This document shows, piece by piece, positions 1 through 6,840 of a stretch of 12,292 nucleotides of DNA (the first letter of the stretch is position 1; each line of letters opens with the position of its first letter). This DNA is from SZUA-146 sp963922815. Lineage in GTDB: Bacteria; Pseudomonadota; Gammaproteobacteria; Steroidobacterales; SZUA-146. The stretch spans positions 1 through 12,292 of the forward strand of contig CAWUKD010000115.1 of the NCBI GenBank assembly GCA_963922815.1. Direction: 5' to 3'. The notes beneath the pieces are model-generated. The model was given only the letters and a program-made list of their open reading frames with translations, had not been told where the DNA came from and ran no database searches. Both the position numbers and the translations under genes were made by a program.

Positions 1-4
1 AAGT

Positions 5-27
5 CGCGGCTGAAGCCGCTCCCACAG
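5..27 (-). repeat. REP-type palindrome, copy A
   Basis: Read on the minus strand, this 23-bp element begins CTGTGGGAGCG and contains the hairpin GCGGCT-TC-AGCCGC. A second copy lies inverted at 113-135 and differs at 3 of 23 positions. The GTGGGAGCG head followed by a short hairpin is characteristic of REP elements in Pseudomonas and Xanthomonadales-like genomes, which are thought to be moved by RAYT transposases. No RAYT gene is in the window. Confidence 0.75.
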
Positions 28-47
28 GTGAATTGTCCACCCTCTTG

Positions 48-92
48 GCTGTCTGTGGATTTGCTGTGTGTGGATTGGCTGTGTGTGGATTA
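48..92 (+). repeat. Three 15-bp tandem repeats between the REP copies
   Basis: Three consecutive 15-bp units occupy 48-62, 63-77 and 78-92, with consensus GCTGTGTGTGGATTN. The first unit has one internal C for G difference, and the last base of each unit varies. The repeats lie between the two inverted REP copies, and their TGTGTGG core resembles the REP head, so they may derive from partial REP duplication. No coding function is visible. Confidence 0.75.
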
Positions 93-112
93 GCCGCCTA
101 TTGATTGACTGT

Positions 113-135
113 CTGTGGGAGCGACTTTAGTCGCG
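113..135 (+). repeat. REP-type palindrome, copy B (inverted relative to copy A)
   Basis: This 23-bp element starts CTGTGGGAGCG and forms the hairpin GCGACT-TT-AGTCGC at 121-134. Compared with copy A, a stem G:C pair has become A:T by changes on both arms, so pairing is preserved. The two heads point toward each other, with 85 bp between the elements, which is the arrangement called a REPIN or REP doublet. Confidence 0.75.
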
Positions 136-147
136 ATGCCTACTGCC

Positions 148-222
148 AAGTTCCTAGTTCCAGCTCGAAGCTCGAAGCTCGAAATCTGACGTCAGACGTT
201 AGTAGCTTGTAGTCAGTAATCA
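148..222. repeat. Degenerate 7-bp tandem array
   Basis: The spacer reads as successive heptamers. AAGTTCC and TAGTTCC are followed by three identical AGCTCGA units (162-182). After a 5-bp break come GACGTCA, GACGTTA, GTAGCTT, GTAGTCA and GTAATCA, ending at 222. The last unit contains the TCA that is the minus-strand TGA stop codon of the neighbouring gene. The break region also makes a perfect 12-bp palindrome, TCTGACGTCAGA, at 185-196. Neighbouring heptamers resemble each other more than distant ones, which suggests stepwise slippage. Confidence 0.6.
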
Positions 223-1557
223 TGAAGACCGATAGCTTTTTTCAATGACCTGCTTTGCTTCGTCGTGATAGCTGAACACCGGTTCTTCGTGCGGATACCC
301 GAACGTGGCGAACACGTCGAACATGTTCGTATCAATCGCAAGATCCAGAATGTCCTCGGCCGTCAGCGTGTGACGACCGGCCCGCTCCACCAGCGGCATC
401 TGAAACCCTTCTACGCCGTCAAACGCCCGATAAATGACTTCCGTACACACGAGCCGGTCCGACGTAAAAAAATCGAAGTCGAAGTTATACATTTTGCCTT
501 CGTGCTTCACCACTCGCTCGATGGCCTGCCGCAGCCCGTCTTCGGTGGTGTTGGGCCTGACCACCACAAACGCGTCCACGCGCAGCGTGTTTGCCAGCGG
601 CCGAAACAGTACGCCGTCACGCAGCGCTTCCAGCGTGCACTTGTCGCCGCGCCATCGATGCTCGACCGGCGGCGGCACGCGCACACCTAACGCCTCGCGC
701 TGTTCGGGTGTGCCCACATACAGCGCGGCGTGCGGCCAGGTGCCCGGCAAGAAGAAATTGGTCAGCGCATAGCGGTGCCGCGTCACCAGCACATCACCCG
801 GCAGCAGCTGCTCGCTGATGGTGGCAAGCACTTCCCCGGTTACCTGCTTGGTATTGCCCGGATTCATTTTGGCCGCCATCCGACCGCCCGCCTCAAACAC
901 GGCGAACATGGTCTGATCGCGCGCGGACGCCCCGCGGCGACGCCACTTGTGCTTGATGAACTGAATCAGCCGGCGCAGATACGAGCGCTTGCTGATATCC
1001 AGATACCCTTCCATCTCCGGCAGTCGTTCAATCACCGGCGCGACCAGCGCGTCGTTCTTGAGCGCCTCGCGATACTTCGCGTTTTTCTTTAAGAAACGGA
1101 TAGCCGCATACAGCCGAAACATGGTGGCCGGATCCGAATACGCCGAGAAAATATGGCTGAACTGCTTGCGCGGAATGCGGTACTCGGGAAAGGCTTCGTT
1201 GAGCTTGCGCTGAATCTGGCCGTCACTGGCAAACTCAAACACCAAAAAGCGGTCCAGCCTCACGAGCAGACAGGCGGCGGCAAAGCCAATGATAAAAGCG
1301 CGCCAGTCGCTGTGCAGCTTGATCTCCTTGAGCGGCACCGTCACCTCTTCATCCATGTCGCCGAGCAGTTCCCACAGCTCCTCACGCAATGTCAGGAAAC
1401 GGGAGAACCAGTAGCCCACAAGGTCATCTTCGTCGGGTCGCAGCGAGCCGCGCGCAATCGCCGCCTGGCGCGCCTCGGAGGGCAGCGCGTCGGCAATCAG
1501 CTCCGGCACAGCGTCGGCCAGAGCGAGCAACGTATTCACATGCTGTTGATGAGGCAT
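220..1557 (-). CDS. YiiX/YebB-like permuted NlpC/P60 cysteine hydrolase with long N-terminal extension
   Basis: This 445-residue protein carries a C-terminal domain of the permuted papain-like amidase type (YiiX, peptidase family C92). Visible motifs are GDVLVTR at 254-260, W-P-H-A-A-L-Y-V-G with candidate catalytic His276, and the C-T-E-V motif with candidate nucleophile Cys371. In this fold the His precedes the Cys, as here. Known relatives act on amide or ester bonds of lipids or peptides; the substrate here is unknown. Residues 1-240 are a mostly helical extension with a hydrophobic stretch near 86-109 and a very basic segment around 191-209. No signal peptide is seen, so a cytoplasmic, perhaps membrane-associated, location is inferred. 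The start is uncertain: ATG at 1557 was chosen, ATG at 1569 would add four residues, and neither has a good Shine-Dalgarno. The frame stays open upstream through dprA, but that part resembles no protein I know. Confidence 0.75.
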   Translation of the reverse strand: MPHQQHVNTLLALADAVPELIADALPSEARQAAIARGSLRPDEDDLVGYWFSRFLTLREELWELLGDMDEEVTVPLKEIKLHSDWRAFIIGFAAACLLVRLDRFLVFEFASDGQIQRKLNEAFPEYRIPRKQFSHIFSAYSDPATMFRLYAAIRFLKKNAKYREALKNDALVAPVIERLPEMEGYLDISKRSYLRRLIQFIKHKWRRRGASARDQTMFAVFEAGGRMAAKMNPGNTKQVTGEVLATISEQLLPGDVLVTRHRYALTNFFLPGTWPHAALYVGTPEQREALGVRVPPPVEHRWRGDKCTLEALRDGVLFRPLANTLRVDAFVVVRPNTTEDGLRQAIERVVKHEGKMYNFDFDFFTSDRLVCTEVIYRAFDGVEGFQMPLVERAGRHTLTAEDILDLAIDTNMFDVFATFGYPHEEPVFSYHDEAKQVIEKSYRSS

Positions 1558-1703
1558 GACTGGAAGCATAAACGAGGGGGCACGCCCCGCACAGCCCTGA
1601 CTCGGCCCGCCGGCCGGAAGCAGGCTGACGGGTTGTTCCAGCCGATGTGCGCCGCTCTCGCACCGGCCCGCAGATTTAAGGCCAATCCAGCAGATTAATA
1701 ACC

Positions 1704-1732
1704 TTGTGTCCACAGGGTTCGGGCGCCACAAT
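1704..1732 (+). promoter_or_regulatory. Candidate sigma70-type promoter for dprA
   Basis: TTGTGT (1704-1709) and CACAAT (1727-1732) are separated by 17 bp, 59 bp upstream of the dprA start and inside the divergent gap between the hydrolase gene and dprA. The match is 3/6 and 4/6 to the consensus boxes, so this is only a candidate. The same gap must also hold the minus-strand promoter, for which I see no convincing boxes. Confidence 0.25.
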
Positions 1733-1791
1733 CCCAGACGCAGTGCTTCACTACGCCGTCTTCCGGCTCTCGTCCCAACCACAGGCTCACT

Positions 1792-2913
1792 TTGACTACC
1801 GACCTTCATCCCTGGCTCGTCCTGAAACACACCGCCGGATTGTCCCGGCGTCGTGCGCTTGAACTTGTTCAACACGCCGGTGGCGCCAGGCGGGCGATCG
1901 AGCTCGATCAGCCGTCGCTGATTGACCTTGGGATTCCGGCGGAAACCGCGGCGGAACTGCGGCAGTTTGACGCGGCGGCGCTCGAGGCGGACCTCAAGTG
2001 GCTCGAACATCCCAACCATCATTTTGTGCCGCATGGCAGCGCGCAGTATCCCGCCATGTTGGCCAGGATTCCGGATCCGCCGCTGGGTCTGTATGTGGTC
2101 GGTGAGCTCGAACTGTTAAATCATCCCCAGATTGCCATGGTGGGCAGCCGCAATCCGACCAAACAGGGTGAGGAAAACGCCGCTGCCTTCGCTCACTTCC
2201 TGGCCGAAGCGGGTTTTGGTATTACCAGTGGACTGGCGCTAGGCATCGATGCGGCGAGTCATCGCGGCGCGCTCGCATCCTCCGGACTTACGGTGGCCGT
2301 GTGTGGAACGGGTCTCGACAGTGTGTATCCCAAGAGTCATATCGAACTGGCCACCGAGATTGCCGAACGCGGCGCGCTGGTCAGCGAGTTTTCAACCCAA
2401 ACCCCTCCACACAAAGGTAATTTTCCGCAGCGAAACCGCATCATCAGCGGGCTGTCGGTAGGCGTACTGGTGGTTGAAGCGGCCTTTCGCAGCGGCTCGT
2501 TAATAACGGCGCGCTACGCCGGAGAGCAGGATCGCGAGATCTTTGCCGTGCCTGGATCGATCCACAACCCCATGGCGCGGGGCTGCCACCGGCTGATCAA
2601 AGACGGCGCTCGTCTGGTGGAGTCGGGCAGCGACGTCCTCGGCGAGCTCGGCCAGCTGACTCAATCTGCACTTGACGATAATGACTCATCAGGACCTGCA
2701 AACGAAGGCTCCGAGCCCTCGCTCAGCGAGGATCAGGCCTTACTTTTACATAGTCTCGGTTATGAACCGAGCACCATTAACCAGCTCTGCTCCCGAACCG
2801 GATTGACGGCGGATGCGGTTTCCTCCATGCTCCTGATCTTAGAACTGCAAGGTCACGTTTTAATAACCGATGGCGGTCGCTACAGGCGAGCCGATAAGAA
2901 GGAGAATAAATGA
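1792..2913 (+). CDS. dprA: DNA-processing protein DprA (DNA recombination mediator)
   Basis: DprA binds incoming single-stranded DNA during natural transformation and loads RecA. The 373-residue protein has the full architecture: an N-terminal helical region (about 1-75), the Rossmann-like DprA domain (about 80-285) and a C-terminal winged-helix domain (about 311-360). Recognisable motifs include MVGSRNPTKQGE (116-127), TSGLALGIDAASHRGAL (145-161), FPQRNRIISGLS (211-222), GSLITARYA (235-243) and GCHRLIKDGA (264-273). The start is TTG at 1792, preceded by AGG at 1783-1785; the frame offers no better start and the N-terminus is of normal length. The stop overlaps the smg start (ATGA), indicating co-transcription and probable translational coupling. 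Possession of dprA alone does not prove competence, since it is retained in many non-transformable bacteria. Confidence 0.96.
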   Translation: MTTDLHPWLVLKHTAGLSRRRALELVQHAGGARRAIELDQPSLIDLGIPAETAAELRQFDAAALEADLKWLEHPNHHFVPHGSAQYPAMLARIPDPPLGLYVVGELELLNHPQIAMVGSRNPTKQGEENAAAFAHFLAEAGFGITSGLALGIDAASHRGALASSGLTVAVCGTGLDSVYPKSHIELATEIAERGALVSEFSTQTPPHKGNFPQRNRIISGLSVGVLVVEAAFRSGSLITARYAGEQDREIFAVPGSIHNPMARGCHRLIKDGARLVESGSDVLGELGQLTQSALDDNDSSGPANEGSEPSLSEDQALLLHSLGYEPSTINQLCSRTGLTADAVSSMLLILELQGHVLITDGGRYRRADKKENK

Positions 2914-3383
2914 AAGAGTCGGTTTTAGATGTGTTGATGTACCTCTTCGAAACCTACATAGGCGAAGACATCGAACCCGAGCCTGACCGTAATATTCTGC
3001 GCAGCGAACTTGAACTGGCCGGCTTTAATAACCGTGTCATCAACCATGCGCTTGAATGGCTCGACGATTTGGGGGATTTCAACAACGAGAGCGATTACGC
3101 GCCCCAGCCGAATTCCATGCGGATATTCAACGGGCGTGAGTGCCAGCGCATTGACGTAGAGTGCCGCGGCTATATCGTCTATCTCGAACAAATCGGTATT
3201 CTCAACACCACCCAGCGAGAACGTGTACTCGACCGCATTTTTGCGCTCGGCGAGCGCGATATTGATCTCGACGACATCAAATGGGTGGTTCTCATGGTGC
3301 TGTTTACGCAGCCGGGCCAGGAAGACGCCTACGCCCGCATGGAAGACCTTGTATTTGAGCAAAATGTGGGCACCGTCCACTAG
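2910..3383 (+). CDS. smg: Smg family protein (DUF494)
   Basis: The 157-residue acidic protein matches the Smg/DUF494 family, with the typical N-terminus MKESVLDVLMYLFETYIGED and an L-E-W-L-D-D-L motif near 48-54. Length is normal for the family. The biochemical role is unknown; it is a conserved partner of dprA in gammaproteobacteria. A strong Shine-Dalgarno (AAGGAG, 2899-2904) lies inside the dprA end, and the ATG overlaps the dprA stop by four bases. No signal peptide or membrane segment is seen, so it is probably cytosolic. The context (dprA before, topA after) suggests a link to DNA metabolism but does not demonstrate one. Confidence 0.93.
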   Translation: MKESVLDVLMYLFETYIGEDIEPEPDRNILRSELELAGFNNRVINHALEWLDDLGDFNNESDYAPQPNSMRIFNGRECQRIDVECRGYIVYLEQIGILNTTQRERVLDRIFALGERDIDLDDIKWVVLMVLFTQPGQEDAYARMEDLVFEQNVGTVH

Positions 3384-3464
3384 TCAGATACCGGCTACGC
3401 GTTCGTCCGCATTGATCACGCCTCCAATTTCCATTATGTTCTCTAACCGCGACTTGAGCGCCCT

Positions 3465-3485
3465 CCCGACCGTTTACGGTTCGGG
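3465..3485 (+). other. Hairpin downstream of smg
   Basis: CCCGACCG pairs with CGGTTCGGG around a TTTA tetraloop with one bulged T. The stem is GC-rich but is not followed by a T-run, so it is not a canonical intrinsic terminator. It lies 82 bp after the smg stop and could mark the end of the dprA-smg transcript or protect its 3' end. Confidence 0.45.
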
Positions 3486-3538
3486 TGCCTGAGTACGGAC
3501 CTTGTTGCTCGTTGATTTTGCGGGTGATTTTCAGAATT

Positions 3539-3556
3539 GCCGGCCTTTTGGCTGGC
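3539..3556 (+). other. Hairpin in the presumed topA leader
   Basis: GCCGGCC and GGCTGGC form a 7-bp stem (one G:T wobble) around a TTTT loop, 34 bp before the topA start. No T-run follows it. If topA is transcribed from its own promoter in the 207-bp gap, this lies in its 5' untranslated region or near the promoter. A regulatory role is only inferred. Confidence 0.4.
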
Positions 3557-3590
3557 GGCTCTCTCAGCTTCGATATGAATAAAGGACGAC

Positions 3591-6116
3591 ATGACCAATA
3601 GTCTCGTCATTGTTGAATCTCCCGCCAAAGCCAAAACCATCAAGAAATATCTTGGTCGCGGCTTTGAGGTGCTGGCATCGTACGGCCACGTGCGGGATTT
3701 GATACCCAAGGAAGGGGCCGTCGACACCGACAGCAACTACTCGATGAAGTATCAGATCATTGAGCGAAACGAAAAACACGTCGAAGCGATTGAACGCGCT
3801 CTGAAAAAAGCCGACATTCTGTATCTCGCGACTGACCCCGATCGCGAAGGGGAAGCCATTTCGTGGCACTTGGTCGAGCTGCTCAAAGAGCGCGGCAAGC
3901 TCGAAAACAAAGAGATTTTTCGCGTGGTGTTCCACGAGATCACCAAAACCGCCGTACGTCAGGCCATCGATCACCCCGGACAGCTGTCCAGCGAGCTGAT
4001 TAACGCCCAGCAGGCCCGGCGCGCCCTCGACTACCTCGTCGGCTTTAACCTGTCGCCGCTGCTGTGGAAGAAAATCCGTCGCGGATTGTCGGCTGGCCGC
4101 GTCCAGAGCCCCGCGCTTCGTCTGATTTGCGAGCGCGAGAAGGAAATCGACGCCTTTGTACCGCGCGAGTACTGGAGCGTTGAAGGTGACGTCACCAAAG
4201 ACAAGAAGCAGTTTATTACGCGCCTGATCCAGTATAAGGGCGAGAAAGTGAAGCAGTTCAGCTTCGAGAATGAAGAAACGGCGTTCGCGGTTGAGAAAAC
4301 GCTGACGGCCGAGGCCAACGGCAAGCTGAAAGTCGTCAAGATCGACAAGAAAAAGCGCCGCCGCAGCCCGGTCGCCCCGTTTACCACGTCGACCATCCAG
4401 CAGGAGGCCTCGCGCAAGCTCGGCTTTACCGCCCAGCGCACCATGCGCACAGCCCAAAAGCTGTATGAGGGTATCGACGTTGGTGACGGCGAAGTCGGCC
4501 TGATCACCTACATGCGTACTGACTCGGTGACGCTGTCTCAGGACGCGATTGCCGAACTGCGCGACGTGATTGGCAGTAAGTACGGCGCCGAATACGTCCC
4601 CGAGGCAGCCAACGTCTACAAAACCAAGGCGAAGAACGCCCAGGAGGCTCACGAAGCCATCCGGGTCACCGCCGCGGCGCGTATTCCGTCCGAGATCAAG
4701 AAATTCCTCGAGCCTGATCAGTTCAAGCTGTACGACCTGATCTGGAAGCGCACGATGGCCAGTCAGATGGTGCCCGCCGTGTTCGATACCGTAGCCGCCG
4801 ATCTGGCGCCCGGCGAGAACGGCGAGTCTACGTCCCGCTTCCGTGCCAACGGTTCGGTGCTGGTTGAGCCTGGCTTCCTGCGGGTGTACCAGAGCGACAA
4901 AGGCCATGAGGCCGACGACGACAAGATTCTTCCGCCGATGGAAGAAGGCGAAGTCATTGACCTGCTGGCCGTTCGCCCGGAACAGCACTTCACCGAGCCG
5001 CCACCGCGCTTCTCGGAAGCGAGCCTGGTGAAAACGCTGGAAGAGTACGGCATCGGCCGTCCGTCAACGTACGCGAGCATTATCAGTACGCTGCAAAAAC
5101 GCGAATACGTCGAAATGGACAAACGCCGGTTTATTCCAACCGACGTCGGCAAGATTGTGAACACCTTCTTAACGGCGCATTTCACGCGCTATGTTGACTA
5201 CGACTTCACCGCCAAGCTCGAAGATGACCTTGATGCGGTCTCACGTGGCGAAAAAGACTGGGTGCCGCTGCTCGATGGCTTCTGGAAGCCGTTTGAAGAG
5301 CTGGTGGTTGATAAAGAACAGTCCGTCAGTCGTGATGAAGCCGTACAGGCACGCATCCTCGGCACCGACCCGAAGAGCGGCAAGCCGGTCAGCGTGCGCA
5401 TGGGTCGCTACGGACCGTTTGTGCAAATTGGCACACGCGACGACGAGGACAAACCCAAATTTGCCGGACTGCGCGAAGGCCTGAAAATGGACACCGTACA
5501 GCTCGAAGAAGCGCTGGAGCTGTTCAAGCTGCCGCGCAAGCTGGGCGAATCACCGGAAGGCGAAGCCATCTCCACAAGTATCGGCCCGTTTGGTCCGTAC
5601 GTTAAATATGGCAGCAAGTACGTTTCCATTCGCAAGAAAAAAGACGAAGAAGGCCCGGTTGATGACCCATACAGCATCACGCTGGAACGTGCCCTTGAAC
5701 TGGTAGCCATCAAGAAAATTGAAGACGCGAACCGGTTGATCCAGGAATGGCCTGATGAAGGCGAGAACGGCATTCAGATTTTGAACGGCCGCTACGGACC
5801 GTACATCACGAACAAAGAAAAGAACGCCCGCGTACCGAAAGACACGGATCCCAAGGAACTGACGCTGGAACAGTGCATCGAGCTGCTTGAAAAAGCGCCT
5901 GTGCGCCGCGGACGCAAGAAGAAAAAGAAAGTGACCAAGAAGGCCGCGGCCAAGAAAAAGGCAACGACCAAAAAGAAGGTCTCGAAGAAAAAGAAAGTGA
6001 CCAAGAAAAAGGCCAAAAAGAAAACCAAAAAGAAAGTGGCCAAGAAAAAGGTGACGAAGAAGAAAGCCGCGAAGAAAAAGACCGCCAAGAAAACCGGCAA
6101 AAAGGACGCTTCCTGA
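3591..6116 (+). CDS. topA: DNA topoisomerase I (type IA), zinc-ribbon-less with lysine-rich tail
   Basis: TopA relaxes negatively supercoiled DNA through a transient 5'-phosphotyrosine bond. The 841-residue protein has the Toprim domain (about 3-115) with Glu9 in VESPAKAKTI and the acidic triad Asp82, Asp84, Glu86 in DPDREGE. The central type IA domain follows, with LSAGRVQSPALRLI (166-179), the active site GLITYMRTDS (303-312, nucleophile Tyr307, Arg309) and YGIGRPSTYASII (486-498). The C-terminus contains three glycine-aromatic TopoI_C-type modules centred on GRYGPF (605-610), GPFGPY (665-670) and GRYGPY (733-738), then a lysine-rich tail from about 772. The whole protein has only two cysteines (180 and 762), so the three four-cysteine zinc ribbons of E. 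coli TopA are absent. The start ATG follows AAAGGA at 3581-3586. A 207-bp gap with hairpins separates it from smg, so it may have its own promoter. Confidence 0.99.
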   Translation: MTNSLVIVESPAKAKTIKKYLGRGFEVLASYGHVRDLIPKEGAVDTDSNYSMKYQIIERNEKHVEAIERALKKADILYLATDPDREGEAISWHLVELLKERGKLENKEIFRVVFHEITKTAVRQAIDHPGQLSSELINAQQARRALDYLVGFNLSPLLWKKIRRGLSAGRVQSPALRLICEREKEIDAFVPREYWSVEGDVTKDKKQFITRLIQYKGEKVKQFSFENEETAFAVEKTLTAEANGKLKVVKIDKKKRRRSPVAPFTTSTIQQEASRKLGFTAQRTMRTAQKLYEGIDVGDGEVGLITYMRTDSVTLSQDAIAELRDVIGSKYGAEYVPEAANVYKTKAKNAQEAHEAIRVTAAARIPSEIKKFLEPDQFKLYDLIWKRTMASQMVPAVFDTVAADLAPGENGESTSRFRANGSVLVEPGFLRVYQSDKGHEADDDKILPPMEEGEVIDLLAVRPEQHFTEPPPRFSEASLVKTLEEYGIGRPSTYASIISTLQKREYVEMDKRRFIPTDVGKIVNTFLTAHFTRYVDYDFTAKLEDDLDAVSRGEKDWVPLLDGFWKPFEELVVDKEQSVSRDEAVQARILGTDPKSGKPVSVRMGRYGPFVQIGTRDDEDKPKFAGLREGLKMDTVQLEEALELFKLPRKLGESPEGEAISTSIGPFGPYVKYGSKYVSIRKKKDEEGPVDDPYSITLERALELVAIKKIEDANRLIQEWPDEGENGIQILNGRYGPYITNKEKNARVPKDTDPKELTLEQCIELLEKAPVRRGRKKKKKVTKKAAAKKKATTKKKVSKKKKVTKKKAKKKTKKKVAKKKVTKKKAAKKKTAKKTGKKDAS
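5916..6104 (+). repeat. Lysine-codon low-complexity repeat (TopA tail)
   Basis: This purine-rich stretch encodes TopA residues 776-838, of which 39 of 63 are lysines, arranged as KKK triplets spaced by two small residues such as VT, AA or TK. AAG and AAA codons are mixed. The opposite strand reads as an open phenylalanine-rich frame, which is an artefact. Such tracts are prone to length change by slippage. Confidence 0.85.
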
Positions 6117-6135
6117 CGGTTCAGCAGACCGTCAG
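6113..6135 (+). other. Hairpin overlapping the topA stop codon
   Basis: CTGACGGT (6113-6120) and ACCGTCAG (6128-6135) form a perfect 8-bp stem with a 7-base loop. The left arm includes the topA TGA. No T-run follows, and the tsaC Shine-Dalgarno begins nine bases later. It looks more like an intercistronic stability or processing hairpin than a terminator. Confidence 0.55.
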
Positions 6136-6154
6136 CATGTAACGGGGGAATAGC

Positions 6155-6712
6155 GTGGCGCAGCGCTTCAAGTATTCGATGGCGGCCAATGTCGTTAAAA
6201 GCGGCGGCATCATCGCCTACCCCACCGAAGCCGTGTACGGTCTCGGCTGCGATCCGCACAATGAGCTTGTGCTCGACCAACTGCTCAAGTTGAAGCACCG
6301 TTCTCCAAAACTCGGCCTCATCCTTATCTGCGGCTCCATTGACGTAGCCCTGCGCTACATTGACAGCCCTGACGACGCGCTCGTTAGAAAACTCCACCAA
6401 TCCTGGCCCGGGCCAACCACCTGGGTAGTGCCCACGACAGGACTACACCCGCTGGTGACCGGCGGCCGCGATACCGTCGCGCTGCGGATCCCCGACCACC
6501 CGGTGTGCCAGAAGCTGTGCGCGGCGTTTGGTGACGCACTGATCTCAACGAGCGCCAACGTCAGCGGCAAACCGCCCGCTCTCAACGTGCTGCAGCTGCG
6601 TCGACAGTTTCCGTCGGGCATCGATCATATTGTGAGCGGTTCTTTAGGCGATTCGACTCGTCCGTCACGCATCATCGACAGCCGCACCGACAAGGTTCTG
6701 CGGGCGGGATGA
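6155..6712 (+). CDS. tsaC: Threonylcarbamoyl-AMP synthase TsaC (YrdC/Sua5 family)
   Basis: TsaC makes threonylcarbamoyl-AMP from threonine, bicarbonate and ATP, the first step of the universal t6A37 modification of ANN-decoding tRNAs. The 185-residue protein has the single YrdC domain of the short (TsaC) type. Visible motifs are IIAYPTEAVYGLGCDP (19-34), a basic KLKHRS segment (45-50), WPGPTTWVV (84-92) and ISTSANVSG (130-138), followed by SRIID near 171-175. There is no C-terminal Sua5 domain. The start is GTG at 6155, supported by GGGGG at 6144-6148; the next methionine (residue 9) would remove conserved N-terminal sequence. It is 38 bp behind topA. In E. coli the tsaC neighbours are dprA, smg, yrdD and aroE; here topA occupies the yrdD position. 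Confidence 0.95.
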   Translation: MAQRFKYSMAANVVKSGGIIAYPTEAVYGLGCDPHNELVLDQLLKLKHRSPKLGLILICGSIDVALRYIDSPDDALVRKLHQSWPGPTTWVVPTTGLHPLVTGGRDTVALRIPDHPVCQKLCAAFGDALISTSANVSGKPPALNVLQLRRQFPSGIDHIVSGSLGDSTRPSRIIDSRTDKVLRAG

Positions 6713-6840
6713 CGGTCTGTGATGAGTCTGGCCGTATCACTATCCTGCCCTCTGTCGAGCTCGTCAGCATTCTGCGCACGACACGGCACCCTCGCTAAAT
6801 ACGAGGCGACAAGGCCCTCTTTTCGAGCTAAGGTCCGACC

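Noticed and set aside
1558..2034. Upstream extension of the minus-strand hydrolase frame through dprA (to 604 residues)
   Set aside because: The extra 159 codons are antisense to the conserved dprA N-terminus, are Arg/Pro-rich and resemble no protein family.
2925..3380. Minus-strand frame opposite smg
   Set aside because: Antisense to a conserved gene that has a strong ribosome site and operon overlap; no independent support.
3465..3485. Classical Rho-independent terminator after smg
   Set aside because: The hairpin is good but no T-run follows it, so it is recorded only as a hairpin.
3564..4988. Long minus-strand open frame (474 codons) opposite topA
   Set aside because: It lies wholly antisense to a certain gene and its translation has no recognisable motif; it is explained by codon bias in topA.
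5792..6400. Minus-strand open frame with Phe/Leu-rich stretches resembling membrane segments
   Set aside because: The apparent hydrophobic segments are the reverse complement of the TopA lysine codons.
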